From: Amoebidium appalachense
Taxonomy: Eukaryota; Ichthyosporea
Assembly: GCA_963693365.1 (NCBI GenBank)
Contig: CAVNZM010000016.1
Coordinates: forward strand, 2,232,001 to 2,296,000
Length of the DNA stretch: 64,000 nt
Direction: 5' to 3'
In this document: one piece after another, positions 31,967 through 43,184 of the stretch
How positions within the stretch are numbered: the stretch's first letter is position 1
Layout of the letters: the number at the start of each line of letters is the position of its first letter
Position numbers and translations under genes: made by a program
Notes under the pieces: generated by a model
Database searches by the model: none
What the model was told of the DNA's origin: nothing
What the model saw: the letters and a program-made list of their open reading frames with translations, nothing else

Positions 31967-32814
31967 GACTTCACTCTGTGGCAAAGCCACAGGGAATATT
32001 CCATCGAAGACTACTGTAACATGTGTATGTAAGCGAAGGCTTCGGCCAGGTACATCACGTGTTACAGCACACACACTCGTGGCGAATTTAAATCTTAATT
32101 TAAATTGTTGTGTGAAAGATGAATTTACAGGGACATACACGTCACCGTAACCATTGGATACTTTGCATTAGAGTAGTGTGGCTACCCAGCGTGACTAAAG
32201 GGATTTACCCACCACAGTAAAAGTCCTACTAGGATACCGGATCGAGGGTGAGCGAACATGTACATAGATGTGAAAAGAAACCAATGGGTGAAAAGAAACC
32301 AATGGCCGAAACGTGTTTGACGCACATTGATTTCTACCCTTACCGAGCTAAATATACAGGAAGCAGTTTTGAATCGCATAAACGAGACGCACATAGATTT
32401 TTAGTCGGTTTAAGGTTTGCTTACCGAGCAAAATATGCAGGAAGCTCAAAAGAGATCCGAGTCAGGTTTTTAGTCGCTTAAACTTGCCTAGCTAAGGGGA
32501 GGCTCTGTACTGTTGCATTTCATTTCTATAGTTTCCATCATGATGCCGTTTTGGCTGATCCAGGCGTTTACGTGGGTTCCTTTTAGCAATCCGGGTCGGG
32601 TCAGACCCGAAGGAAATTTACGGTTTGTGATAGACGAGTTGCGCACCATACAGAATTTTGGCCTGACCCGAAAGGGTCAATAAATCGGCCTAACAGAAAC
32701 CTTTTTTAACAGACTATGACCCTCTGGAGCCTGTAAGCCGTGTAGGAGGACGTCGACAACCCTAATACTAAAGTTTATTGAATGTATATCCAATGGTAGT
32801 AGGGGCAAAAACAT

Positions 32815-32850
<36 letters not shown>

Positions 32851-32857
32851 GTGCGCG

Positions 32858-32888
<31 letters not shown>

Positions 32889-33178
32889 ATGCACGCAGTC
32901 ACATCATGCCAGCCTGGGTTTTCAATGGGCCATCGTTGAACCCCGCCACTATATATGATGGGTTCACCATATAATAACCTCCTCTTAGACTACTAGGTTA
33001 CATAAGTATCGGTAAGCCACCCCTCTCAGTGTACACTCCAAATCATTTCAATAGCCTCCTCTTAGACGAAGTCATCCCTCTTTGTATCACTTTAAACAAC
33101 AAAAACTTCATTTCTTGTTCACCCATTTCATACCATTGAACCCGAATACAAATCGCATAACCACAGACTCGCCTCATA
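30883..33178. other. No gene recognised; C-rich, (CA)n, small hairpins
   Basis: 31014-31049 has a perfect 10-bp inverted repeat (TTTTCATTGG). G- and C-rich blocks lie at 31200-31285 and 31395-31520. (CA)n is at 31809-31964, followed by a 7-bp hairpin (CTGTGGC-AAA-GCCACAG, 31976-31992). 32315-32470 carries two diverged units of about 100 bp sharing ACGCACATWGATTT and TACCGAGCWAAATATRCAGG. 32664-32679 is a hairpin with a GAAA loop. A phrase at 31548-31615 (LSVLCVQLIEFCSCLSLTV, then stop) could be a terminal exon but is unsupported. Confidence 0.5.
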
Positions 33179-33554
33179 TTAACGCACTGCAGCCACACCC
33201 AAGGAATACAACTCGACCGTGGAAGATGTACCCTGAACAACATTCACACATGAATTGAAAAGCGAGCAGTTGCGAGTGGTGCGGTCATACGCAGCGTATC
33301 GACACTGTGCATGGGCCCTGCAATTTGATTGGCAGGCGGTTGAATCGCTTACAGTTGATTGGCTAATCAGCTGCGATGGGGCACAGGTGATCCCCCAGTC
33401 CCCCAATTTGACCATCGGTTCTGCGGTATGTTTGAGTGAGCAAATGTTTTTTTTTCCTTTTTCTTTTCTTTTTTTTCCTCCTGTTCTTTTGGTGACACGT
33501 GGTTGTGGGTGTCTATTCGGTTGTAAGCATGTATGTGGTGTCAGTGTGTGCATT

Positions 33555-33616
<62 letters not shown>

Positions 33617-33760
33617 CTCCTGTGCATGGCAGATGTCTTTAAAAGCAGAAAGTAAGGCAACCCTTCCTAGTGCTTCTGGGATAGGCTGTGCGGAGTAGAA
33701 CACTAATGGAACATGAGAGGTCCAAAGAGTAATCATATGCTGGGGGGGTTGGGTGGGTGG

Positions 33761-33820
<60 letters not shown>

Positions 33821-34004
33821 GGGGGGGAGGGGAGGGGGGGGGGGGGGGAGGAGGGGGGCGGGGGAGGGAAACACACGGTCCTTGGTGCAAGTTGTGCCGT
33901 CGCCCGAGTAGCCGCTGTTGCATGTGCAGTTGTAGAGGGTGGGGGTGTCGGTGCACTGCGCACTGGGGTCACACAGATGCGTGCCGAGCGCACACTCATT
34001 CACC

Positions 34005-34059
<55 letters not shown>

Positions 34060-34330
34060 GTGTGTATGTGTGTTAATGTGAGTCAGAGTGAGTGACTGAG
34101 TGAGTGAGTGTGTGTGTGTATGTTTGTGTGTGAGTGTGTGCCCTGTGCACGTGTGCGTGTTTGTTTGGGGAGGGGGAGATGCGGGATGGTGTGCATGTGT
34201 ATTTGTGAGTGTCAGTGTGTGTGAGTGTGTGCGCAATCCTGTGTGTTAGGAGGAGGGTGGCGGGATGGCGAGCGTGCGTGTGTATGCCTGTGTGTGTACG
34301 TTTATTCGGAAGGAAGAGGGGGTAGTGTGT

Positions 34331-34380
<50 letters not shown>

Positions 34381-35644
34381 GAGGGGCGGGGGTGAGGGGG
34401 GCACGTACGGTCTTTGGTGCAAGTTGTGCCGTTGCCCGAGTAGCCGCTCTTGCAGGTGCAGTTGTAGAGTGTGGGGGTGTCGGTGCACTGCGCACTCGGG
34501 TCGCACAGATGCGTGCCGAGCGCACACTCATTCACCGCTGTGTGTGTGTGAGTGTGTGTGTGTGTGCGTGTGTGTATGTGTGTGTGTGTGTGTGTGTGTG
34601 CTCGGACATGTACATGTGGGAGGAATTTTGTAAGTAACTCTGAATTGCATCCCCTCGTGCATGTGTTTGCTCTGGTGGCTGCAGGTCAAAACAATTGATA
34701 GTTCATTTCTTTCAGCCAATATCCAAATAGAGGGGGGGGGGGGGGGGGGGGGGGGGGGAGGGAGGAAAAAACTCTGAATGGGGCATTGAAAGGGGCAGGC
34801 AAGATGGAGATATAGGGGGATGCAGAGAGGGAGGGTGAGAGAGAGAAAGAGAGAGCGTGTGACGATTGTACACATGGGTGTGCTGAAAAGAGGGGGAGGG
34901 GGGGAGAGGATGGTGATAGGATGAGAGAGGGGCAGGGAGAAAGCAAAGGAGAAGGAGAGGGAGGCATATGGGGTGAGGGGAAGAGGAGGAAAAGTCGCTA
35001 TGTATTATGAAGGCCGGTTAAGGGATTCCATCGGAAGAGAGATACAAGCAGAAAAGACTCCCGAACGGGGCAAGGGGGAGGTGGGTAGAATGTGTTTAAG
35101 ACTGCGAAGCACACATGGAGAGTGCTAACTAGACATAGCAGTATGCATTATAGCAAAGCCCATGGTCGGGGGGGGGGGGGGGGGGGGAGGGAGGGATGCA
35201 GGGGAGGGGGGGGGGGGGGGAGGGATCATCCAGGGGAGAGGGGAGGGGGGGGGGGGGGGGGGGGGAGAGGGGGGGGGCATACGTGGAAAACATTGAGCGT
35301 TCGAGACGGCAATATTGTCCACCAAATTTCCGGCTGCAACATAGTTGAAGGCACTAGAGATGGCATTAAATGCCAAGCGGACGGAAGCAACCCCGGCGGG
35401 GACCCTATAGCCGAATTTGTAAACTTTCCAGGCCTTGTTGTCGGTGGTGACTCGCGCAATTTCGGTGAGGTTGGTGGGGGGGCCTGAAGCGTAAGGAGGG
35501 AGGTGAGGTGATTGTTGTCAGTCCATCTGCTTTAAAATCATGTGCGGTTTTATTGATAACGACATCAGGTAAGAGGAGCTTACGGAGCTTACCTCCGATG
35601 ATTTTTTTGATTTTATTCATAACTTGTCAGGGCAATCCCCCCAG

Positions 35645-35694
<50 letters not shown>

Positions 35695-36194
35695 ACACGC
35701 ACACACACGTTTCCTTCCCTCTCCGAGTCCCCATTCTCTAAGTCTCGGAGATCTTAAAGGTAAAAACGTCACCCTCTATCTAAAACTACCGGGGGGGGAG
35801 GTTGGGGGGGGGGGGGGGGGGGGGGGGGTGGCAACCATCACATAATCCCTGCACTTAAAACCTCCTGCGCTCTTAATTTTCATAGCAAAAAAATCATAAT
35901 TCACTATATTCGCTGGGGCTTGCCGGGGGGTAACTTACCCATCAACACACTCACTGTGTCGTTTCCAAATCTCCCCCTGTGGCTGAATTCCATTGCAACA
36001 AGACTCAGTGGGATCACATCAAAATCCTGATAGAGCATACTACGCTCGTTGGCTTGAATTTCAGCAAATTGTGAACCCTGCGATGGAAGAATCAATTTTC
36101 GTTGGTAGAGGTGTGACTGGTCACGGCAGTTTACTAACAGGTTGGCGTGGGTGTGATGTGGGTCCGTGCACGTGTGGTACAGGTGTGAGCATGG

Positions 36195-36243
<49 letters not shown>

Positions 36244-36246
36244 GGT

Positions 36247-36282
<36 letters not shown>

Positions 36283-37577
36283 GCCACAATCACAGAATGG
36301 AATGCCGTTTCGGACTCCAGGAATTTCCGAAACTTTTGCGGCTCTTCAACATTAATGGTTTGGGGAGGGGGAGAGGGGGGGGGGGGGGGGAGAAAGAGAG
36401 ATGAAGAGGGGGATGGGGGGAGAAGGGAGGGGGGGGGGGGGGGGGGAGAAAGAGAGATCAAGAGGGGGAGGGGGGGGGGGGGGGGGGAGGGGGGGGAGGC
36501 CACAGACACATGTGCAGAGAACATAAAAGGTTTCTTACACTAATGGCTGGGACGCCTTCCAAACCCGAAGTCCAAAACTCAAGATTAGCTTCAGTCGATC
36601 TCCAACCAGGGACAAGAGTCTTAAGGAAAGTGTTGTAGGTGCCGGGCTTGCCGATTTCCGGGGTTTCAAAATCCCCGTTCACCAGGTAGTAGTTGTTGAA
36701 CTCGCAAACTCGCGTCATATTGGCTGTTGAATGGTGTGTTAGCAGAATAGTTTTTATCCAAACCTGGACTAATCGAAGGTACGTTCAAATTAGAGCAGTT
36801 TGCAACAGAACCGCATGTTAAGCTCTATGCAGACCAGTGAGGATATTTCAAATTTAGGATGGTCCCCCCCCCCCCCCCCAAAAAAAAAAAAAATAATAAA
36901 AAAAAAAAAATAAAAAAATAAAAAATATAAATAAAAAACGTTCAAGTTCTCACTTGACAAAGAGGCTACTCACCCCTTCCACCTGGCCCGGCCTCACGAC
37001 CCAGGCAGAATGATACAACCGTAGTACCTCAGAATACTATAGCCGCTAATATCGCAAAATCGTTGAAATATGTATAGACCAATTATTCTCACCCAATCGA
37101 ACGATTAGCCAAATATAGAAATTCGGGCGGAAAGTTTTGGCGCACCAAAAAATGTTTTTTAAACCTATATAAAAAAAAGTAGGAATATAGGTGACATATA
37201 ACTACACACGTTTGTACTGCTAGGCTGTACCTCAGTCAGAATACTATAGCACATCGTCACATATAACTATACACCCCGTGTGTACCTTTGTATACACTTC
37301 CTAGAATAGACCACGAAGTCTTAAGCCATATCATGCTATGTACAGACTCTGGGAGGGGGGCTTATCATTATTAGGTAGCACTAATAGTATGTACTCGAGA
37401 GGTAAGGTGTGGTACCTGTGCAAATAGTGCCGTCTCCTATGAAGCCACTGTTACACCGGCACGTGTATGAGCCCGGGGTGTTGGTGCATGTTGCGGAGGC
37501 GTGGCACTTGTGCGTTGCGAGGGTACACTCGTTGACATCTGGTGTGTGTGTGTGTGTGTGCGTGCGCGCGCGTTTGC

Positions 37578-37640
<63 letters not shown>

Positions 37641-39449
37641 GCGGTGTGTATCACGGTCAGCGTATATCTAACTTATCTTTTCAGTACCCTGGCTGCCAAG
37701 CCCAGGCATGGAGCCAGGGTAATGAAAAGACGTGACCATTTCCCCCCTTAAATTGTACGTCGTTTATCCTTGAAGTCTCCTTCCCCCCTCCCCCCCCATC
37801 CCCACCCCCGCCCGTCCCCCTCCATTCCTCCCCCAGGGCCTCCCCCCCCCCCCCCACCCCCCCCCCTCCCTCTGCCCCCTGCAAACCCACACCCACCTGC
37901 CTGACACCTTGCCGATGTGAACTCAAGCGCATCAATAATGTTCCCGCACCCTCCGGAACACGCGGAAACCAAAGACTTAAATCCAAGTCTTAAACGTTTT
38001 GCTTTTTGAGGGACAGTGTAGATCACAGAGTAACTGCCCCAGGTTGTATTCGACGTCGAAAAACTTGCGATTTGCGTCATGTTGTTGTAATCGAAGGTCG
38101 GGTTGGCTGGGCCTGCGGAGTGTAATTGTGTAAAGCGCATTTAAGTTTTAAAGATGAGCACTAAAACTTTTAAATTTAAGGTATGATAATCACTGACAGT
38201 GTCGCAAGTGCTATATATAGCACAGTGAGCAGAACTCAGGGGGAAAGAAGGCGGAATAAGAAACTTTATAGCGGCTAAAAAGGCGGTAAGAAACCCTCCC
38301 CCCCCCCCCCCCCCCCCCCCCCCCCGTCAGAATATTGTGATCGTTGATAGTATCCAGGTGCAAGATCAAGTGCGGTTGTAGTGTAGCTAGTGTTATAAAC
38401 GGATATAGGTCGTGTTTAGCTTGTGGGATAAACGAGCATAGGTCTGTGATATGACTGTTTGTGTTTGGAACGCTATGGGATAGCGGTGGTATGCATTGTA
38501 GAGGGCATAGGCAAAGCTGATTGGCTAATGGTGCAATCCGGGATTGTTTGGGAATCTAGCTGGATGCAGATGATTGGAGTAGGGTCATTAGCTGTTTTAG
38601 CCGGCAGATGATTGGTACACTGGGTACCAAGGACGGGTTAATAAACCCGGTTCATATCACAATAAACATGAGTCGAGCAAAGTGGCATGACAACTTTTAC
38701 CCCCCCCCCCCCCCCCCCCTCCCTCCCCCCTCCCCCCCCCCCCTCCCCCCTCCCCCCAACCACCACCACCAGTGCACCATCACCACCCGCAGCAAAAAAA
38801 AACAAAAAAACAAAAAAAAACAAAAAAAACAAACAAAAAAGAAACCTTATGTTGCAACAAAATTTGAATGAATCCTGCTAGAGACACCGTGAAATTAAAA
38901 AAGGATAGGTATAATAATTCTGGTTCTGTGATTCTGAAATTCCGGTTGGCGACTTACCAACCATTACGCCGACCGTATCAGTCCCGGAACGGCCAATGTG
39001 TTTAAACTTGAACGTCAGCGTGTCCCCCCCCACCACATTAAAATCCTGATAGACCGTAGACCCCGCAGCAAGTGCCGAAATTTCAATAAATTGGACACCA
39101 GAGGGGGCAGTAAATCCCGACATCCCCGTCCTCCAAAACTCAATTGACGATTCTGTGGTTTTCCAATCGGGAACGAGGTTTGCGGGCATGATTTCATACC
39201 ATTTATAGTTGATTTTCGGGATTTCAAAATCCCCGTTTTGGAGGCGATATTCCGGGAGGAAGCATGTCGCAAAGGCAGGATCTGCATGTGAACAATATTA
39301 CATTAGTGCTAACTCATGCTGAGTTTATCAAAGTTTAAAATACATCAAGGTCTGTGCCCTGCCAGAACATAATCTAATATGGTAAAGATGAGAATGACAA
39401 AGTGGGCTTGCACCGGTGAGCATGCTCGACCCCCAGGGTCAGCCCCCCC

Positions 39450-39487
<38 letters not shown>

Positions 39488-42400
39488 CCGCATCCACCCA
39501 AGCACAAAAAAAAAAACAAAAAAAAACAAACAACCCAAAACAGACCATAGTGTAAGTATTCAAGTATTTGTGCTTGGCAATACAGTAGGCATCGGGGGCG
39601 CGCGCGCGGCCAAGTGTTTGTGCTTGGCAATACAGTAGGCACTGACACTGACACACACACACTCGCTCGCGCGCGCGTGCGCGCGTGTGTGTGTCAGTGT
39701 CAGTCTGCCACGGTGTGTGTGTGTGTGTGTGTGTGTATGCGCGCGCAACGTGCGCGTGTGTGGGTGTCTTGTGCTCGCGTGTGTGCGCATGTGTGTGTGT
39801 GAGTTAGTGCGCGTGCGTGTGTGCGTGCCTGCACACGGCAAACCCAAACTTTCAGCCCTGAGGAGTCAAACACTAAGCCAGTTTAAATTTTATTTTTAAA
39901 AGTATTAATTGTACACTGGCCATGGGGGGTGCCGTGAGCGTTTGTTTAACAGGTCCTACCTCCACACATAATGCCGTTGCCAGCAAAGCCCGAATTGCAC
40001 ACACATACAAACGAGCCCAAGGTGTCCAGGCAGGTTGCACTTGTGTGGCAGTTGTGCATGTTGAGCGCACACTCGTTCACATCTGATAATTTTTTTTAAA
40101 AAAATAGGTTAACAATGTTTTTGTCAGATTTCAGTGACCACCATGCCCGCAGTCGAACAACGCCGTACATACTGTGTGCACCGTGTGATGCATGCAGAAT
40201 GCAGTAACCAGAGTACGCTGCCAGGTGTGCGTCCTCTTAGTACCCTCATAAATCAACCAAAACCCCATTCAACCCCATAAATATCGACTAAATTTTTCCG
40301 GGACCCATTAATTCCCATTCCTCATTAAAATCAACCAAAACCCCATTCAAACCCATATTATTAAACATCGACTAAAATTTTTCGGGACCCATTAATCCCC
40401 ATTTAAATTGATTAAACTTTGGGGCCCATAACTAACCCCATTAAATTCGAGTAAAACCGATTTCGATCTTAAAAACTCTCCGCTTTAATGCCAACCCAGC
40501 CCCCCCCCCTTCCCCCCCCCCTCCCGGGGGACCTTTTAACTCAGCTTTAAAATTTAACTCACTTGCACCCTGGCATCTTGTCGGCGTAAACGTGACGTTG
40601 TCCAATCGGTTTCCAACAGTTGTTGATTGGTTCACCAAATCTCCCGCAAGAGGTAGGAACCAGAGCCTGACGGACGTCTGGTTGCTAGGCACATCGTAGA
40701 TCAACTTGTTCTTGGTCCACGCGGTCGAGTTACTTGTGGCCCGCATGTATTCCACCAGACTGGAGGCGCCGACAGCGGGGTCCCCTGTGCACACAGCCGC
40801 CTTAATTTTGATTAAGTTTAAGGAGAAAGGGTTCAAAACAGACTACGTACCCCGTCAGACTACAGACTTCTGGGAAAATTTCGATCTGAAATGACGTCAC
40901 CCTGGTGCTTCCATATATATGGAGGTACTACTAGTGGAGGTATCTCAGGTTGACGTCACATGCCATACAGAGCGATTTCAGGCGGTGGCGGCTAAATTTT
41001 GCTAGTCTGACAGCGTACATAGTCTGTTTTGAACCTTTTCTCCTGAACTACATATCGAGTATGATGAGTCAGTGCCACAGTGGCAGATAACGGGGCATGT
41101 AAGCTCTGTCGGGCCAATATCTGGCCTCAGCACTGAGTCTAATGTAATGTTTGCCGCTCATATGCTGAAAGATTGGGGCCCGGCCTGGACCGGAAAACGG
41201 GGGGCGGGGAGGAAGCGCCAAATGACTGATAGGAATGCCGGGGATAATCTATATTGGTTGATGTAATCCTAAATACCGTAGGCTACACCAGACTAAGTCC
41301 ATTGCCGAGTATGATCATAGCAAGGCTTATCATGACTAAAATTTCTATAGGAGTTCACATATTTTACATTTTGCAGATACTTAAGTTATGCCCATGTTTC
41401 ACTTACCGAACTGAACACTGACTGTTTGGCTGGTAGACTGGAAGGCGCGGTGGTAAAACTGCAAAATGTATTGGTCCCCCGGTACCACCTGTGGTAAAGG
41501 CCTAAATTAGAAACCTCGCAGCAATAAAAACAACACAACACAAAGTAACACACACACACATGCACACACACACTGGCACACACCGTACACACACACACGC
41601 GCGCGCGCGCGCGCACCCACCCACGCACACACGCACACGCCATCACACGCACACGCACACTCAAGCGCACGCACACCGTGACACACACAGAACAAAAACT
41701 TCAAGAGTTTTTTTCCACGCTCAGGGGGGCAATGGGGGAGTGGGGGAGGAGGGGGTGATAATTATTCCTAAGAGGAGACTCAGAAGGGAAGCAATGCGTG
41801 GGGATGAGATTCAGGAGACTCTACGCGACCAAATTGAAATTCAATACACAAGCTTCAAAGCCTGATCTTACCTTGATATCTTGGTACACAGCCGTGTAGT
41901 CATTACACATAGTTTCTAGAAACTGAGCACCCCCAACCGCAGGCGTGGCGTCGCCCTTCGGGGTGCTGTAGAGTCTCATACACGTGCCATTGCTCTGCCA
42001 CCCGGACACCCCGGTTGTCGGTGAATATGTGTTGGACGCTGCTGTGTTTATCGGCATCTCGAAGCCGCCGTTGACGAGTTGGTAGATGGGGTTGGTGCAC
42101 GCAGCCGAAGTTTGATCTGTGCAAAAAACAGTGATTATCAAGTTTGTGGTTAGAGTAAAACTTCTGCCGGGGAAAAAAGGTCAACGTTCACCATTAACCT
42201 AATCAGTTTCCTGGCGGCTGCGTTGTTATGGTGCTTCAGAGGATACCACTTCAATCTTGACATCATCGCACGGATTATGATTTATGCCATGTGAAAATCA
42301 GACACACATCACATAATCTACCTTACTTTCTTTCTTTCTTAAAGTTTCTTTCTTTCTTTCTCTTTTTTGCTCTCCGAGGCTCTCTCTCTCTCTCACACAC

Positions 42401-43120
42401 ACTCTCTCTCTCCCTCTCTTATGATACGCGCGACAGTAACTTAAAGCGGGACTGAGCCGCAATGTCTCTGTCATTGTGCCTTTTTCCTGTACAATGAGAA
42501 GGGGCCAAGACCAATTATTAATTTGATTTATTTTTAATTTGGTTTGTTTTGAATTTGGTTTATTTTTAATCTGGTTCACTTTGTTATTTTATTGACCGTG
42601 CAAGAATTCTCGGGCGCTCAGAGAGAACCATGCATGCAAGTACTACGGGTGAGCGAGAAAAAACACTTCGGCTGATACCATCAGCGCGTGCAGTGGTTGA
42701 AACGTTACCGTTTGGCGGCTCCCGGATCTCCAAAGTTACTTGCATACTACTATGATAGTTGAACACTGTAACATAAATGATTACGAAGATTAAAGCCTTT
42801 GGAAATCCAAATTATGAAAATTACCCAACTAACTAAAAATATTCAGTCTACGTACCTGGGAGTGCAGTGCGCTTTGTCCACGACACAGGCACACACACAG
42901 TCGCATTTTGGGTGCTTGTAAACACGTCTATGCACTGCACGTTGTTCGGGGAACAGTATACATCTGTCGGGAATGCATAGTTGAAGCTGCGGGGGGATGG
43001 GGGATAGTCGTAGGGGTTGTTGCATGTAGGAAGCTGGGCTGCCACTTGTCCTGCCCCCACGAGCAATAACAGAGCCCAGAAGTGGGGGCCTAGCCCAGCC
43101 ATGTTGCCAAAATGACTCAT
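33179..43120 (-). CDS. Secreted DUF642-like/EGF/PAN multidomain protein, 14 exons
   Basis: Predicted secreted or surface adhesion-type protein of 872 residues. Minus-strand exons: 43120-42856, 42116-41872, 41488-41407, 40784-40569, 40082-39960, 39281-38958, 38112-37897, 37538-37416, 36723-36539, 36077-35939, 35483-35283, 34537-34409, 34005-33877, 33420-33179. All junctions are GT-AG and in frame. A signal peptide ([14 protein letters not shown]) follows the Met at residue 7. Three DUF642-like galactose-binding-fold modules (about 89-269, 311-490, 532-706) show LVNG(G/D)FE, a central W, LEFW or IEFW, QF(I/A/L)E, VYQD and [15 protein letters not shown] domains at 270-310, 491-531, 707-749 and 750-792 start VNEC (calcium-binding type) and hold six cysteines. 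Residues 793-872 resemble PAN/Apple (ITCAPSQ, CQSNC, CRYAAYD, NCSLF). The last two EGFs are near-identical. The donor of exon 4 may be 6 nt further (/GTGAGT). Many NxT/S sites suggest glycosylation. Binding partners are unknown. Confidence 0.92.
33545..33615. repeat. (GT)n microsatellite in last intron
   Basis: About 28 GT units, (CA)n on the coding strand, between EGF4 and the PAN exon. Confidence 0.9.
33763..33870. repeat. Poly-G tract (>55) and G-rich sequence
   Basis: G run of about 57 (33763-33819) followed by GGGGAGGG-type sequence, directly downstream of the EGF4 exon donor (33876). It is poly-C on the coding strand. Confidence 0.9.
34006..34075 (-). repeat. Microsatellite splice acceptor for EGF4
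   Basis: On the minus strand (CA)n ends in CACACAG at 34006, immediately before the exon 34005-33877. A second similar acceptor for EGF3 lies at 34538-34600. The GT-rich 34076-34330 holds no exon and contains GAGTGAGT-type units. Confidence 0.85.
35088..35175 (-). repeat. Poly-C-bracketed repeat copy
   Basis: Minus strand: C tract, GACCATGGGCTTTGCTATAA, TGCATACTGCTATG, then GTGTGCTTCGCAGTCTTAAA, ACACATTCTACCC. It matches the family core with substitutions, in sense orientation with the host gene. Confidence 0.65.
36195..36500. repeat. (GT)n, G38 and G-rich AGAGAGAT units
   Basis: (GT)n at 36196-36240 runs into a G tract (36241-36279). Further G runs around AGAAAGAGAGAT repeats occur at 36370-36500. 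In the intron between exons 9 and 10. Confidence 0.9.
37540..37638 (-). repeat. (CA)n block forming the EGF2 splice acceptor
   Basis: On the minus strand about 45 CA units with a GCGCGCGCAC interruption end in CACACCAG at 37539, the 3' splice site of exon 37538-37416. Confidence 0.9.
39561..39709. repeat. Direct repeat plus CG/CA palindrome
   Basis: A 31-bp direct repeat (CAAGTRTTTGTGCTTGGCAA plus TACAGTAGGCA) occurs at 39561-39591 and 39611-39641. It is followed by an inverted repeat whose arms (ACTGACACTGACACACACAC at about 39641 and its complement at about 39685-39706) enclose a GCGCGCGCGTGCGCGC core. It lies in the intron between the EGF1 exon and exon 6. Confidence 0.85.
40251..40402. 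repeat. Tandem pair of ~75-bp units
   Basis: Two diverged units share AAATCAACCAAAACCCCATT, ATCGACTAAA and GGGACCCATTAAT, with a decayed third piece to about 40440. They lie in the intron between exons 4 and 5. Confidence 0.85.
40816..41048. mobile_element. MITE-like inverted-repeat element in intron 3
   Basis: About 233 bp with inverted ends of roughly 45 bp at about 87% identity: GGTTCAAAACAGACTAYGTA followed by SCYGTCAGACTA at both ends. Inner arms share TGACGTCAMCCTG, and a CTTCCATATATATGG palindrome marks the centre. It has no coding capacity. It begins about 30 nt upstream of the exon 4 acceptor. No target duplication is clear, perhaps because the ends are decayed. Confidence 0.8.
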
Positions 43121-43177
43121 TGGTCGCCTCAGAGTCTTTGCATGTACTCTACAGGGGGCAGCTCCGGTTAGAACACA

Positions 43178-43184
43178 TTATATA
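43178..43184 (-). promoter_or_regulatory. Candidate TATA box of the secreted-protein gene
   Basis: Minus-strand TATATAA lies 58 nt upstream of the first ATG at 43120, leaving about 28 nt of 5' leader. This fits a TATA-dependent start, but no initiator match to CTCAGTTT is seen. Confidence 0.45.
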
